Source: Aquabacterium sp. (lineage in GTDB: Bacteria > Pseudomonadota > Gammaproteobacteria > Burkholderiales > Burkholderiaceae_C). From it: 64,000 nt of DNA. The translations under genes and the position numbers were made by a program. The stretch lies in assembly GCA_023266355.1 (NCBI GenBank), contig JAHFQM010000004.1:336073-400072 (forward strand), in the 5' to 3' direction. Under the pieces are notes generated by a model. That model made no database searches. It was not told the origin of the DNA and was given only the letters and a program-made list of their open reading frames with translations. Of this stretch, positions 43,802-52,312 are shown piece by piece (the stretch's first letter is position 1; each line of letters opens with the position of its first letter).

Positions 43802-44635
43802 ATGATCAACGGCAACACCACCCTCATCGCCCACATCGGCTACCCGACCTCGACGTTCAAGTCGCCGATGATTTACAACCCGTGGTTCGACAAGCATGGC
43901 ATCGACGCCGTGGTCGTGCCAATGGGCGTCAAGCCCGAGCACTACGCCGAGTTCCTCAAGGCCTTGTTCAAGACGACCAACGTGCGCGGCGCCCTCATCA
44001 CCATGCCGCACAAGGTCGTGACCATGGACCTGGTGGACGAACTCACCCCGACCGCCAAAGTGGCGGGCGCCGCCAACGCCGTGCTCTGCCGCGCAGACGG
44101 CACCCTGCTGGGCGACCAGTTCGATGGCGCGGGCTTCGTGCGTGGCGTGCTGCGCAAAGGCCAGGTGCTCCAGGGCAAGCGCGTGCTGGTGTCGGGCAAC
44201 GGCGGCGTGGGCTGCGCGATCGCGGCGTCGCTCGCCGATGCGGGCGTGGCCGAGATGGCCTTGTTCGACAGCAACGCGGCCTCGTCGGCATCGCTGGCGC
44301 AGCGCCTGCAGCAGCACCACCCGGCCTTGAAGGTCAGCACCGGCTCGAACGACCCGGCCGGCTTCGACCTCATCGTCAACGCCACGCCGCTGGGCATGAA
44401 GGATGGCGACCCCCTGCCCTTCGACGTCAGCCGCATCGCCCCCACCACCTTCGTGGGCGAAGTGGTGATGAAGCACGAGATCACGCCGTTGCTGGCCGCC
44501 GCGCAGGCCAAGGGCTGCCCCATCCAGGTCGGCACCGACATGCTGTTCGAGATGATCCCGGCCTACCTGGAGTTCTTCGGCTTCGGCACCACCACGCCGG
44601 AAGAGCTGCGCGCCGTGGCGCAGATCAGCTACTGA
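43802..44635 (+). CDS. shikimate/quinate dehydrogenase family protein
   Basis: A 277-residue AroE-like enzyme. The catalytic Lys lies in ITMPHKVVTMDLVD, the partner Asp in GDQFDGAGFVRGVL, and the nucleotide site is VLVSGNGGVGCAIAASLADA (GxGGxG). The usual SxS substrate motif near the N-terminus is altered (YPTSTFKSPMIYNP), so substrate preference may differ from biosynthetic AroE. With AroQ and QuiC it would feed quinate or shikimate into protocatechuate. A ribosome site GGAG lies 8 nt before the ATG. It ends head-on against the pcaR-like gene with no gap. Confidence 0.85.
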   Translation: MINGNTTLIAHIGYPTSTFKSPMIYNPWFDKHGIDAVVVPMGVKPEHYAEFLKALFKTTNVRGALITMPHKVVTMDLVDELTPTAKVAGAANAVLCRADGTLLGDQFDGAGFVRGVLRKGQVLQGKRVLVSGNGGVGCAIAASLADAGVAEMALFDSNAASSASLAQRLQQHHPALKVSTGSNDPAGFDLIVNATPLGMKDGDPLPFDVSRIAPTTFVGEVVMKHEITPLLAAAQAKGCPIQVGTDMLFEMIPAYLEFFGFGTTTPEELRAVAQISY

Positions 44636-45469
44636 TCAACGCGCCATCGTCTCGCCGATGCGCTTGGCCACGGCCTGCAGCATCGGCAGGCACTGCTCGC
44701 GCAGCTCGGTGGCCGTGCGCCGCTGCGGCTGCGTGCTCACATTGAGCGCGGCCACCACGCGGCCCTGGCGGTCCGTCACGGGCACGGCCAGGGACATCAG
44801 GCCCAGTTCCAGCTCCTCGCTCACCAGCGCGAAGCCCTTGCGCCGCACATCGCCCAGCACGCTCAAGAGGCGGTCCGGGTCGGTGACCGTCTTGGGCGTC
44901 TTGGCCGTCAGGTGCATGGCCATCACGCGGCGCTCGCGCTCGTCTTCGGGCAAGCCGGCCAGCAACACGCGCCCCATGGACGAGCAATGCGCCGGCAAGC
45001 GCGAACCCACGCCCAGGTTGATGGACATGATCTTGTGGGCCGGCACACGCAGCACATAGACGATCTCGTCGCCGTCCAGCACCGCGGCCGAGCTCGACTC
45101 GTGCAGCGTCTGCGTGAGGTCTTCCATCAGCGGCTGGGCCACGTGCCACCACGGCTGCGAGGCCAGGTAGGCAAAGCCCAGCTCCAGCACCTTGGGCGTG
45201 AGGCGGAAGTCGCGCCCCTCCTGCGCGACATAGCCCAGGCCTTGCAGCGTCAGCAGGATGCGGCGCGCGCCGGCACGTGTCAGGCCCGTGCGCTCGGCGG
45301 CCTCGCTCAGGGTCTGGGTGGGCGCGTTGGCGCCGAAACTGCGCAGCACCTCCAGGCCCCGCGCGAACGACTGGACGTGGCTGTCGCTGGGGCGCTGGCC
45401 ATCGGTGGCGGGCGCGTCAGGTGCTTCCAGCGGGGCGGCGGGCGACGGGGTGCGTGGACGGGTGGCCAT
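44636..45469 (-). CDS. pcaR: IclR family regulator of the beta-ketoadipate pathway (PcaR-like)
   Basis: A 277-residue IclR protein with a Pro/Ala-rich N-terminal arm, a winged helix (VQSFARGLEVLRSFG, TLSEAAERTGLTRAGARRIL) and an effector domain ending LREQCLPMLQAVAKRIGETM. The sequence PAHKIMSINLGVGSRLPAHC and position divergent from pcaIJF match PcaR/CatR-type IclR regulators, which respond to beta-ketoadipate. A GGAGAGACCCC ribosome site supports ATG at 45469. The 168-bp gap to pcaI holds a sigma-70 promoter and a 19-bp-period repeat that is probably its operator. Confidence 0.88.
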   Translation of the reverse strand: MATRPRTPSPAAPLEAPDAPATDGQRPSDSHVQSFARGLEVLRSFGANAPTQTLSEAAERTGLTRAGARRILLTLQGLGYVAQEGRDFRLTPKVLELGFAYLASQPWWHVAQPLMEDLTQTLHESSSAAVLDGDEIVYVLRVPAHKIMSINLGVGSRLPAHCSSMGRVLLAGLPEDERERRVMAMHLTAKTPKTVTDPDRLLSVLGDVRRKGFALVSEELELGLMSLAVPVTDRQGRVVAALNVSTQPQRRTATELREQCLPMLQAVAKRIGETMAR

Positions 45470-45520
45470 GGGGTCTCTCCTGGAAGCGCCTTGTGCAGGG
45501 TCCGTCAAGGGCAAGCCGCC

Positions 45521-45549
45521 TTGACAGCGAAGTGACAGGTCGCTACGCT
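45521..45549 (+). promoter_or_regulatory. predicted pcaI promoter
   Basis: TTGACA (45521-45526) and TACGCT (45544-45549) are spaced by 17 bp. Transcription should start about 45556, immediately before the repeat at 45557. Confidence 0.6.
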
Positions 45550-45556
45550 GTGCGCA

Positions 45557-45592
45557 TGTTCGATATGCGAATTCTTGTTCGCTATTAGAACA
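45557..45592. promoter_or_regulatory. PcaR-like operator: 19-bp direct repeat
   Basis: TGTTCGATATGCGAATTCT (45557-45575) is followed directly by TGTTCGCTATTAGAACA (45576-45592). Each copy also holds a short inverted repeat: TTCG/CGAA in the first and TGTTC/GAACA in the second. GTTCGATAT is close to the published PcaR half-site GTTCGATAATCGCAC as I remember it. Confidence 0.65.
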
Positions 45593-45637
45593 CAAGATTC
45601 GGCGCCGGCAAGGCGCCCCCCCACGCGGAGACACCCC

Positions 45638-46339
45638 ATGATCCAGAAAATCGTCAAGACCCCGGCCGACGCGCTGGCCGACGTGCGCGATGGCGCCACG
45701 GTGATGATCGGCGGCTTCGGCACGGCCGGCCAACCCAACGAGCTGATCGACGCCCTGATCGAGACCGGCGCCAAAGACCTCGTCATCGTCAACAACAACG
45801 CGGGCAACGGCGACACCGGCCTGGCCGCGCTGCTGGCCAAGAAGCGCGTGCGCAAGATCATCTGCTCCTTCCCGCGCCAGTCCGACAGCCACCACTTCGA
45901 CGCGCTCTACCGCGCCGGCGAACTGGAGCTGGAACTCGTGCCGCAAGGCAACCTGGCCGAGCGCATCCGCGCCGCCGGCGCCGGCATCGGCGGCTTCTTC
46001 ACACCCACCGGCTACGGTACCGAACTGGCCAAGGGCAAAGAGACCCGCGAGATCAACGGCAAGATGTACGTGCTCGAAGCGCCCATCCACGCCGACTTCG
46101 CCCTCATCAAGGCCGAAAAGGGCGACCGCTGGGGCAACCTCACCTACCGCATGACGGCGCGCAACTTCGGGCCGATCATGGCCATGGCCGCCAAGACCAC
46201 CGTCGCCACCGTGCACGAGGTGGTCGAGCTCGGCGCGCTGGACCCGGAAGCCGTCATCACCCCCGGCCTGTTCGTGCAACGCGTGGTGCCGATCACCCGC
46301 ACCGCCACCGCCGCCGGCGGTTTCAAGCGCACCGCCTGA
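45638..46339 (+). CDS. pcaI: 3-oxoadipate CoA-transferase, subunit A
   Basis: A 233-residue alpha subunit with the CoA-transferase I pattern: GATVMIGGFGTAGQPNELID, VNNNAGNGDTGLAALL and GGFFTPTGYGTELAKG. With PcaJ it moves CoA from succinyl-CoA to beta-ketoadipate. It is first gene of the pcaIJFD operon, followed 11 nt later by pcaJ with GGAGAGACACC in the gap. It serves both the protocatechuate and catechol branches because no catIJ copy is present in this window. Confidence 0.94.
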   Translation: MIQKIVKTPADALADVRDGATVMIGGFGTAGQPNELIDALIETGAKDLVIVNNNAGNGDTGLAALLAKKRVRKIICSFPRQSDSHHFDALYRAGELELELVPQGNLAERIRAAGAGIGGFFTPTGYGTELAKGKETREINGKMYVLEAPIHADFALIKAEKGDRWGNLTYRMTARNFGPIMAMAAKTTVATVHEVVELGALDPEAVITPGLFVQRVVPITRTATAAGGFKRTA

Positions 46340-46350
46340 GGAGAGACACC

Positions 46351-47013
46351 ATGAGCCAAGTCAACCACACCACCCTGCCCCGCTGGACGCGTGACCAGAT
46401 GGCCGCCCGCGTCGCTGCCGACATCCCCGACGGCGCCGTCGTCAACCTCGGCATCGGCCTGCCCACCGCGGTGGCCAACCACCTCAGCGCCGACAAGGAA
46501 GTCGTGCTGCACTCCGAGAACGGCGTCATCGGCATGGGCCCCGCGCCGGCCGAAGGCGAAGAGGACTTCGACCTCATCAACGCCGGCAAGCAGCCCGTGA
46601 CCTTGCTGCCGGGCGGCTGCTTCTTCCACCACGCCGACAGCTTCGCCATGATGCGCGGCGGCCACCTCGACGTCTGCGTGCTCGGCGCCTTCCAGGTCTC
46701 GGCCACGGGCGACCTGGCCAACTGGCACACCGGTGCGCCCGACGCCATCCCCGCCGTCGGCGGTGCGATGGACCTGGCCATCGGCGCCAAGAAGACCTAC
46801 GTGATGATGGAGCTGCTGACCAAGACCGGCCAGAGCAAGCTCGCGCCTGCCTGCACCTACCCGCTCACCGGCATCGGCTGCGTCAGCCGCGTCTACAGCG
46901 ACCTGGCCATCTTCGACATCACCCCGCAAGGCGTGAAGGTGGTGGACACCGTGCCCGGCCTGAGCCTGTCCGACCTGCAAGCCCTGGTGCCCGGCGTCAC
47001 GCTGCAAGCCTGA
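46351..47013 (+). CDS. pcaJ: 3-oxoadipate CoA-transferase, subunit B
   Basis: A 220-residue beta subunit. The catalytic glutamate is E56 in VVLHSENGVIGMGPAP. Other marks are DGAVVNLGIGLPTAVANHL and FHHADSFAMMRGGHLDVCVL. It forms the active transferase with PcaI. The spacing to pcaF is 29 nt with GAAAGAAG as ribosome site. Confidence 0.94.
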   Translation: MSQVNHTTLPRWTRDQMAARVAADIPDGAVVNLGIGLPTAVANHLSADKEVVLHSENGVIGMGPAPAEGEEDFDLINAGKQPVTLLPGGCFFHHADSFAMMRGGHLDVCVLGAFQVSATGDLANWHTGAPDAIPAVGGAMDLAIGAKKTYVMMELLTKTGQSKLAPACTYPLTGIGCVSRVYSDLAIFDITPQGVKVVDTVPGLSLSDLQALVPGVTLQA

Positions 47014-47042
47014 GCCCGCGCTGCCCTCCCCGAAAGAAGCCC

Positions 47043-48248
47043 ATGACCCAACACGCCTACATCTGCGACGCGCTGCGCACCCCCTTCGGCCGCTACGGCG
47101 GCAGCCTGTCCTCGGTGCGCGCCGACGACCTGGGCGCCGTGCCGCTCAAGGCCCTGATGGCCCGCCACCCCAACCTGGATTGGGAAGCCTTCGGCGACAT
47201 CATCTACGGCTGCGCCAACCAGGCCGGTGAAGACAACCGCAACGTGGCCCGCATGTCGGCGCTGCTGGCCGGCCTGCCCATCGCCCTGCCCGGCTCGACC
47301 GTCAACCGCCTGTGCGGCTCCGGCATGGACGCCGTGGGCACCGCCGCCCGCGCCATCAAGGCCGGCGAGGCCGAGCTGATGATCGCCGGCGGCGTCGAGA
47401 GCATGAGCCGCGCGCCCTTCGTCATGCCCAAGGCCACATCGGCCTTCGCACGTGAGAACGCCGTCTACGACACCACCATCGGCTGGCGCTTCGTCAACCC
47501 GCTGATGAAGCAACTGCACGGCGTGGACAGCATGCCCGAGACCGCTGAGAACGTCGCCAGCGACTTCGGCATCTCCCGCGAAGACCAGGACAAGATGGCC
47601 CTGGCCTCGCAGGCCAAAGCGGCTGCTGCCCAGAAGTCCGGTGTCTTCGACGCCGAGATCACGCCCGTGACCATCGCGCAGAAGAAGGGCGACGCCCTCG
47701 TCGTCAACAAGGACGAGCACCCCCGCGAAACCACGCTGGAAGCGCTGGCCAAGCTGCGCCCCGTGGTGCGTGCCGATGGCACCGTGACGGCGGGCAATGC
47801 CTCCGGCGTCAACGACGGCGCCTGCGCGCTGATCTTGTCGAGCGAAGGCGCCGCCGCGCGCCACGGCCTGACGCCGCGCGCCCGCGTGGTCGGCATGGCC
47901 ACGGCCGGCGTGGCCCCGCGCATCATGGGCATCGGCCCGGCCCCGGCCACCGTCAAGGTGCTGGCCCAGACCGGCCTGACCCTCGCGCAGATGGACGTCA
48001 TCGAGCTCAACGAGGCCTTCGCCTCGCAAGGCCTGGCCGTGCTGCGCCAGCTCGGCCTGCGCGACGACGACCCGCGCGTCAACCCCAACGGCGGCGCCAT
48101 CGCCCTGGGCCACCCGCTGGGTGCCAGCGGCGCGCGCCTGGTCACCACCGCCATCAACCAGCTGCACCGCACCGGCGGCCGCTACGCGCTGTGCACCATG
48201 TGCATCGGCGTGGGCCAGGGCATCGCCCTGATCGTTGAACGTGTTTGA
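47043..48248 (+). CDS. pcaF: 3-oxoadipyl-CoA thiolase
   Basis: A 401-residue thiolase. The nucleophilic Cys is C91 in NRLCGSGMDAVG; the second active-site segments are NPNGGAIALGHPLGASGAR and CTMCIGVGQG. ALRTPFGRYGGSLSSVRADD at the N-terminus is typical of PcaF. It cleaves 3-oxoadipyl-CoA to succinyl-CoA and acetyl-CoA, the last step of both branches. pcaD starts 11 nt beyond its stop. Confidence 0.95.
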   Translation: MTQHAYICDALRTPFGRYGGSLSSVRADDLGAVPLKALMARHPNLDWEAFGDIIYGCANQAGEDNRNVARMSALLAGLPIALPGSTVNRLCGSGMDAVGTAARAIKAGEAELMIAGGVESMSRAPFVMPKATSAFARENAVYDTTIGWRFVNPLMKQLHGVDSMPETAENVASDFGISREDQDKMALASQAKAAAAQKSGVFDAEITPVTIAQKKGDALVVNKDEHPRETTLEALAKLRPVVRADGTVTAGNASGVNDGACALILSSEGAAARHGLTPRARVVGMATAGVAPRIMGIGPAPATVKVLAQTGLTLAQMDVIELNEAFASQGLAVLRQLGLRDDDPRVNPNGGAIALGHPLGASGARLVTTAINQLHRTGGRYALCTMCIGVGQGIALIVERV

Positions 48249-48258
48249 GGCCACCCGC

Positions 48259-49077
48259 ATGACGAACCCCACCCCCGCCCAGGTGCAGCGCCAAGGCGCC
48301 ACCGCCTACACCGTGCACGAACCCCGCAACGGCCAGGCGCCCAAGCGCACCTTCCTGCTCGGCCACGCCCTGGGCTGCGACCACACCATGTGGGACGCGC
48401 TGACCCAGCACCTCGCGGCCGAGAACCGCGTGGTCTGCTATGACCAGTTCGGCCATGGCGCCAGTGACACACCTACCGGCCACTACACGATGGCCCAGCT
48501 GGCCGACGAAGCCGCTGCGCTCATCGAAGCCTTGCAACTGGGCCCGGTGGTGTGGGTCGGGCTGTCCATGGGCGGCATGGTCGGCCAGGAGCTGGCCTTG
48601 CGCCACCCCGACAAGGTCAGCGCCCTGGTGCTGGCCAACACCACCACGCACTACCCCTTCGAAGCCCGCCAGGGCTGGGACACGCGCATCGCCACCATCC
48701 GCGAACAGGGCCTGCAAGCCATCGTGGACATGGCCATGACGCGCTGGTTCCACGACGCCTTCCGCGCCGCGCAACCCGAGGTGGTGGCGCATTGGCGCGC
48801 CAAGGTGCTGGGCTGCAACACGGCCGGCTACATCGCCTGCTGCGAAGCCATCCGCGACGTGGAAACGCTGGACCGCCTGCACCGCATCCAGGTGCCGGCC
48901 CTGGTCATCGCCGGCGAGCTGGACCTGGGCACGCCGCCGGCCATGGCCCGCGCCATCGCCGGGCAAATCTCGGGCGCCCAGCTGGTCGTGCTGCCCGAGG
49001 CTTCGCACCTCAGCGTGCTGGAGCAGCCGCAAGCCTTCATCCAGACCGTGGACGCCTGGCTGCAAGCGCTCAAGTGA
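48259..49077 (+). CDS. pcaD: 3-oxoadipate enol-lactonase (intact)
   Basis: A 272-residue alpha/beta hydrolase. The nucleophile is Ser103 in VGLSMGGMVGQELAL; the acid and base are the Asp in IAGELDLGTPP and the His in EASHLSVLEQP. It hydrolyses beta-ketoadipate enol-lactone, the point where the catechol and protocatechuate branches merge. ATG at 48259 has GAGG upstream; in-frame TTG/GTG codons overlapping the pcaF end are less likely. Because the PcaD-like domain at 24442-25800 lacks the serine, this is the only clearly competent enzyme of its kind in the window. Confidence 0.93.
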   Translation: MTNPTPAQVQRQGATAYTVHEPRNGQAPKRTFLLGHALGCDHTMWDALTQHLAAENRVVCYDQFGHGASDTPTGHYTMAQLADEAAALIEALQLGPVVWVGLSMGGMVGQELALRHPDKVSALVLANTTTHYPFEARQGWDTRIATIREQGLQAIVDMAMTRWFHDAFRAAQPEVVAHWRAKVLGCNTAGYIACCEAIRDVETLDRLHRIQVPALVIAGELDLGTPPAMARAIAGQISGAQLVVLPEASHLSVLEQPQAFIQTVDAWLQALK

Positions 49078-49986
49078 TCAGGCCGGGAACAGCTCGGCCA
49101 GCCAGTCCATGAAGACCCGCACCCGCATCGGCACATGCCGGCGGTGCGGGTAGAGCACCGACAGCGGCAACGCCGGTGGCCGGTGCTGCTGCAGCACCTC
49201 CACCAACACGCCTGCCGCCATCTGGCGCGTGACATGGTGGCGGGGCAGCTGGATCAGCCCGAAGCCCGCCTCGCCCGCCGCGACATAGGCCTCGCCATTG
49301 TTGACGGTGACGCTGCCCGGCAGCGTGCGCAGCTGCACCTCGCCACCGACCTCGAACTCCAGCGGCACGGCCTTGCCCGTCGAGGCCGAAACATAGTTCA
49401 CCGCCCGGTGGCCTTCCAGCCCCCCCTGCCCATCCACCCCATCCAAGGACAGCGGCGTGCCATGGCGGCGCAGGTAAGTGGCGCTCGCGCACGTCACCTG
49501 CTCCTGCAGCGTCAGGCGGCGCGCCACCAGGGCCGAGTCCTTCAACACGCCCGAGCGCAGCACACAGTCCACGCCTTCGCGCACCAGGTCGATCTGGCGG
49601 TCGCTCACGCTCAGGTCGAAGCCGATGTGCGGGTGGCGTTCGCAGAAGGCGGGCAAGGCAGGCGCCAGCACATGGCGCCACATGCTGGCCGAGAGGTCCA
49701 CGCGCACCGTGCCCTTGAGCTGGCGCGCGCTTTGCGAGAAAGCGTTGTCGGCGTCGGCCACCTCGGCCAGGATGGCCAGGCAGCGCTGCTGGTAGGCCAG
49801 GCCCTCGGCGGTGGCACTCACCTGGCGCGTCGTGCGCTGCAGCAGGCGCACGCCCAGGCGGGCCTCCAGCTGCTTGATGGCCTGGGTGGCGGTGGCACGC
49901 TGCAGGCCCAGCTGCTCGGCGGCGCGGGTGAAGCTGCCCAGCTCGACGATGCGAACGAAGAGCTGCATGGCATCGAATCGGTCCAC
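49078..49986 (-). CDS. LysR family transcriptional regulator
   Basis: A 302-residue LysR protein. It begins DRFDAMQLFVRIVELGSFTR, then AAEQLGLQRATATQAIKQLE, the winged helix of the common 'DsdC/CrgA-like' LysR group, and an effector domain from about residue 90. The likely start is GTG at 49986 (VDRFDAM), because the family N-terminus includes DRFDAM; ATG at 49971 is the alternative. It is divergent from benE with 90 bp between starts. It does not resemble CatR/BenM closely, so its ligand and targets are unknown. It ends with no gap against pcaD. Confidence 0.85.
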   Translation of the reverse strand: MDRFDAMQLFVRIVELGSFTRAAEQLGLQRATATQAIKQLEARLGVRLLQRTTRQVSATAEGLAYQQRCLAILAEVADADNAFSQSARQLKGTVRVDLSASMWRHVLAPALPAFCERHPHIGFDLSVSDRQIDLVREGVDCVLRSGVLKDSALVARRLTLQEQVTCASATYLRRHGTPLSLDGVDGQGGLEGHRAVNYVSASTGKAVPLEFEVGGEVQLRTLPGSVTVNNGEAYVAAGEAGFGLIQLPRHHVTRQMAAGVLVEVLQQHRPPALPLSVLYPHRRHVPMRVRVFMDWLAELFPA

Positions 49987-50076
49987 GGGGTTGCGCTCTG
50001 ATTGTTGGTGTGAGGTGAACAGTGTTGCTGCAGCCGCATGATTTTTCAAGCGCGCCGAAGTCGCCACAATGTGCCC

Positions 50077-51252
50077 ATGCTGCAACGCGACCTCTCTGTC
50101 TCCGCCATCACGGCCGGCTTCCTGGCCGTGCTCATCTCCTACGCCGGGCCTTTGCTCATCTACTTCCAGGCGGCGCAGTCGGCGCACGCCTCGCCCGAGA
50201 TGCTCGCGTCCTGGGTGTGGGCCATCTCGATCGGCGCGGGCGTGTCGGGCATCGCGCTGAGCTGGTGGCTCAAGGCCCCGATCGTGACGGCCTGGTCGGC
50301 ACCCGGCACGGCCCTGCTCATCACCCTGTTCCCGCACCTGTCGCTGAACGAAGCCATCGGGGCCTACATCACGGCCGGTGCCATCGTGCTGGCCATCGGC
50401 CTGAGCGGCAGCTTCGATGCGCTGATGCGCCACATCCCCAAGGGCGTGGCCGCCGGCATGATGGCCGGCATCCTCTTCCAGTTCGGCGCCAAGGCCTTCA
50501 AGGCGGTCGAGACGCTGCCCGTGCTCACGCTGTGCATGATCGCGGCCTTCCTCGTCTTCAAGCGCTGGCGTCCCAGGTACCACATGCTGATGGTGCTGGC
50601 GCTCGGCGTCGCGCTGGCGGCCTTCGGCCCGTTCAGCACACCCATCCCCTGGTCGCAGATGCCGCTGTCGCTGACGGTGCCGGTGTTCATCCAGCCCGAA
50701 TGGTCGTGGGCTTCGACGCTGAGCCTGGCCATCCCGCTGGTGGTGGTCAGCCTGAGCGGCCAGTACCTGCCGGGCATGGCCATCCTGCGCGCGGCGGGCT
50801 ATGACACGGCGGCCAAGCCCATCATGGTGGGCACCAGCCTGGCCTCGCTGGTGGTGGCCTGCTTCGGCGGCATCACCATCGTGCTGGCGGCCATCACCGC
50901 GGCCCTGTGCACCGGGCGCGATGCCCACGAGGACCCGGGCAAGCGCTACATCGCCGGCATCGCCAACGGGGTGTTCTACATCGTGGGTGGCAGCATGGTG
51001 GGCACCATCCTGTGGCTGTTCGCAGCCCTGCCACCGGCCTTCATCGCCGTGCTGGCGGGCCTGGCCCTGCTGGGCGCCATCACGGCCAACGTCACCAACG
51101 CGGTGATGGACACCGCGCACCGCGAAGCCGCCATCCTCACCTTCCTGGTGACGTCCTCGGGCATGGCCTTCCTGGGCCTGGGTTCGGCCTTCTGGGGCGT
51201 GGTGATCGGCAGCCTGGCGCACTGGATCTGGAGGCCCCGTGCGCAGGCCTGA
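50077..51252 (+). CDS. benE: benzoate/H(+) symporter, BenE family
   Basis: A 391-residue membrane protein with about twelve helices. It starts LSVSAITAGFLAVLISYAGP and has APIVTAWSAPGTALLITLFP and LSGQYLPGMAILRAAGYDTA, typical of BenE. It imports benzoate with protons and is one of two benzoate importers here (the other is benK). A CACAAT -10-like box (50065-50070) ends 6 nt before the ATG and no Shine-Dalgarno is visible, so a leaderless mRNA is likely. It is convergent with catR (4 bp between ends). Confidence 0.92.
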   Translation: MLQRDLSVSAITAGFLAVLISYAGPLLIYFQAAQSAHASPEMLASWVWAISIGAGVSGIALSWWLKAPIVTAWSAPGTALLITLFPHLSLNEAIGAYITAGAIVLAIGLSGSFDALMRHIPKGVAAGMMAGILFQFGAKAFKAVETLPVLTLCMIAAFLVFKRWRPRYHMLMVLALGVALAAFGPFSTPIPWSQMPLSLTVPVFIQPEWSWASTLSLAIPLVVVSLSGQYLPGMAILRAAGYDTAAKPIMVGTSLASLVVACFGGITIVLAAITAALCTGRDAHEDPGKRYIAGIANGVFYIVGGSMVGTILWLFAALPPAFIAVLAGLALLGAITANVTNAVMDTAHREAAILTFLVTSSGMAFLGLGSAFWGVVIGSLAHWIWRPRAQA

Positions 51253-51256
51253 AGCC

Positions 51257-52192
51257 TCAACGGCCCGCCAGGGCCTGCGCTTCCTCGGTGCGGCGGCGCT
51301 CCTCGGCCTGGGCGCGGTAGATGTCGTCGATGAGGTTGCGCAACAGCAAGATGTCGGGCGACTGGTCGTGCAGCCGCGTGCTCATGATGATGGGCGAGAC
51401 CGCCTGGGGCTCGGCCAGCGGCCGGTACACCACCTCGTCCGGGCGCAGCCGGTGCACGCTGGCCGGCACCACGCACAGGCCCATGCCGGCGGCCACCAGG
51501 CCCAGCGCGGTCTGCATTTCCTGCACCTCGTGGACGTTGGCCGGCTCCAGGCCCGCATCGCGGAACAAGGACAGCACTTGGTCCGCATAACCCGGGCGCG
51601 GCGTGTGGGGGTAGATCAGGTTGTCGTGGCGGGCGACCTCGGCCAGCGTGATGACCTTGTCCGGGATCGCCGCCTCATGCTCATGCGGTATGGCCACCAC
51701 CAAGCGTTCCTCGCGCAGCACCTCGCGCTTGATGGCCGGATCGTCGAGCCGGATGCGGCCGTAGCCCACGTCGATGCGGCCGGTTTTCAGGGCCTCGATC
51801 TGCTCCACGGTGGACATCTCCAGCAGCGCCAGCTCGGTCTGCGGGCGCGCCGCGCGGAACAGGCGCACCAGTTGCGGCAAGGCGCCGTACATGGTGGACG
51901 AGACGAAACCGATCACCAGCCGGCGCTCCACCAGCGCAACGCGCCGCGTTGTACGCACCGCCTGCGCCGCCTGCTCCAGCAAGCGCGTGGCATGGCCGTA
52001 AAAGAAGCGCCCGCCTTCGGTCAGCCGCAGGGGGCGTGAGCCGCGCTCGAACAGGGCCAGGCCCAGTTCGGCCTCCAGGTCCTGGATCTGCCGGCTCAAA
52101 GGGGGCTGGGAAATGTGCAGTTTCTCGGCTGCGCGGGTGAAGTTTTGCTCGTCGGCCACCGCGACGAAGTACTTGAGGTGTCGGAGATCCAT
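51257..52192 (-). CDS. catR: LysR-type activator of the cat/ben genes (CatR/CatM/BenM family)
   Basis: A 311-residue LysR protein beginning MDLRHLKYFVAVADEQNFTR, AAEKLHISQPPLSRQIQDLE, identical in style to CatM/BenM/CatR. The effector domain includes VIGFVSSTMYGALPQLVRLF. Relatives respond to cis,cis-muconate (and benzoate for BenM). It is divergent from catB across a 120-bp gap with an ATGC-N7-GTAT site, close to the ATAC-N7-GTAT consensus. As the only regulator of this type here it probably controls the whole catBCA-benABCD cluster. Confidence 0.92.
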   Translation of the reverse strand: MDLRHLKYFVAVADEQNFTRAAEKLHISQPPLSRQIQDLEAELGLALFERGSRPLRLTEGGRFFYGHATRLLEQAAQAVRTTRRVALVERRLVIGFVSSTMYGALPQLVRLFRAARPQTELALLEMSTVEQIEALKTGRIDVGYGRIRLDDPAIKREVLREERLVVAIPHEHEAAIPDKVITLAEVARHDNLIYPHTPRPGYADQVLSLFRDAGLEPANVHEVQEMQTALGLVAAGMGLCVVPASVHRLRPDEVVYRPLAEPQAVSPIIMSTRLHDQSPDILLLRNLIDDIYRAQAEERRRTEEAQALAGR

Positions 52193-52213
52193 GCGTATTT
52201 ACCCACCCTCACC

Positions 52214-52228
52214 ATGCTCGCAAGGTAT
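52214..52228. promoter_or_regulatory. CatR/BenM-type recognition site
   Basis: ATGC-N7-GTAT (arms 52214-52217 and 52225-52228) differs at one base from the ATAC-N7-GTAT consensus of CatM/BenM. It is centred about 64 bp before the predicted catB transcription start, the usual place for a LysR recognition site. Confidence 0.65.
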
Positions 52229-52248
52229 GGAGGCAGTCTAAAACTGTC

Positions 52249-52278
52249 TTGGACAGGAGGCAAGCTCCGTTCCTAAGA
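52249..52278 (+). promoter_or_regulatory. predicted catB promoter
   Basis: TTGGAC (52249-52254) and CTAAGA (52273-52278) are spaced by 18 bp. The -10 box is weak, as expected for a promoter that needs an activator. The leader to the catB ATG is about 28 nt. Confidence 0.45.
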
Positions 52279-52312
52279 TGCCGCCAATTCTTCTCACGAA
52301 TGAAGTGGCGAC

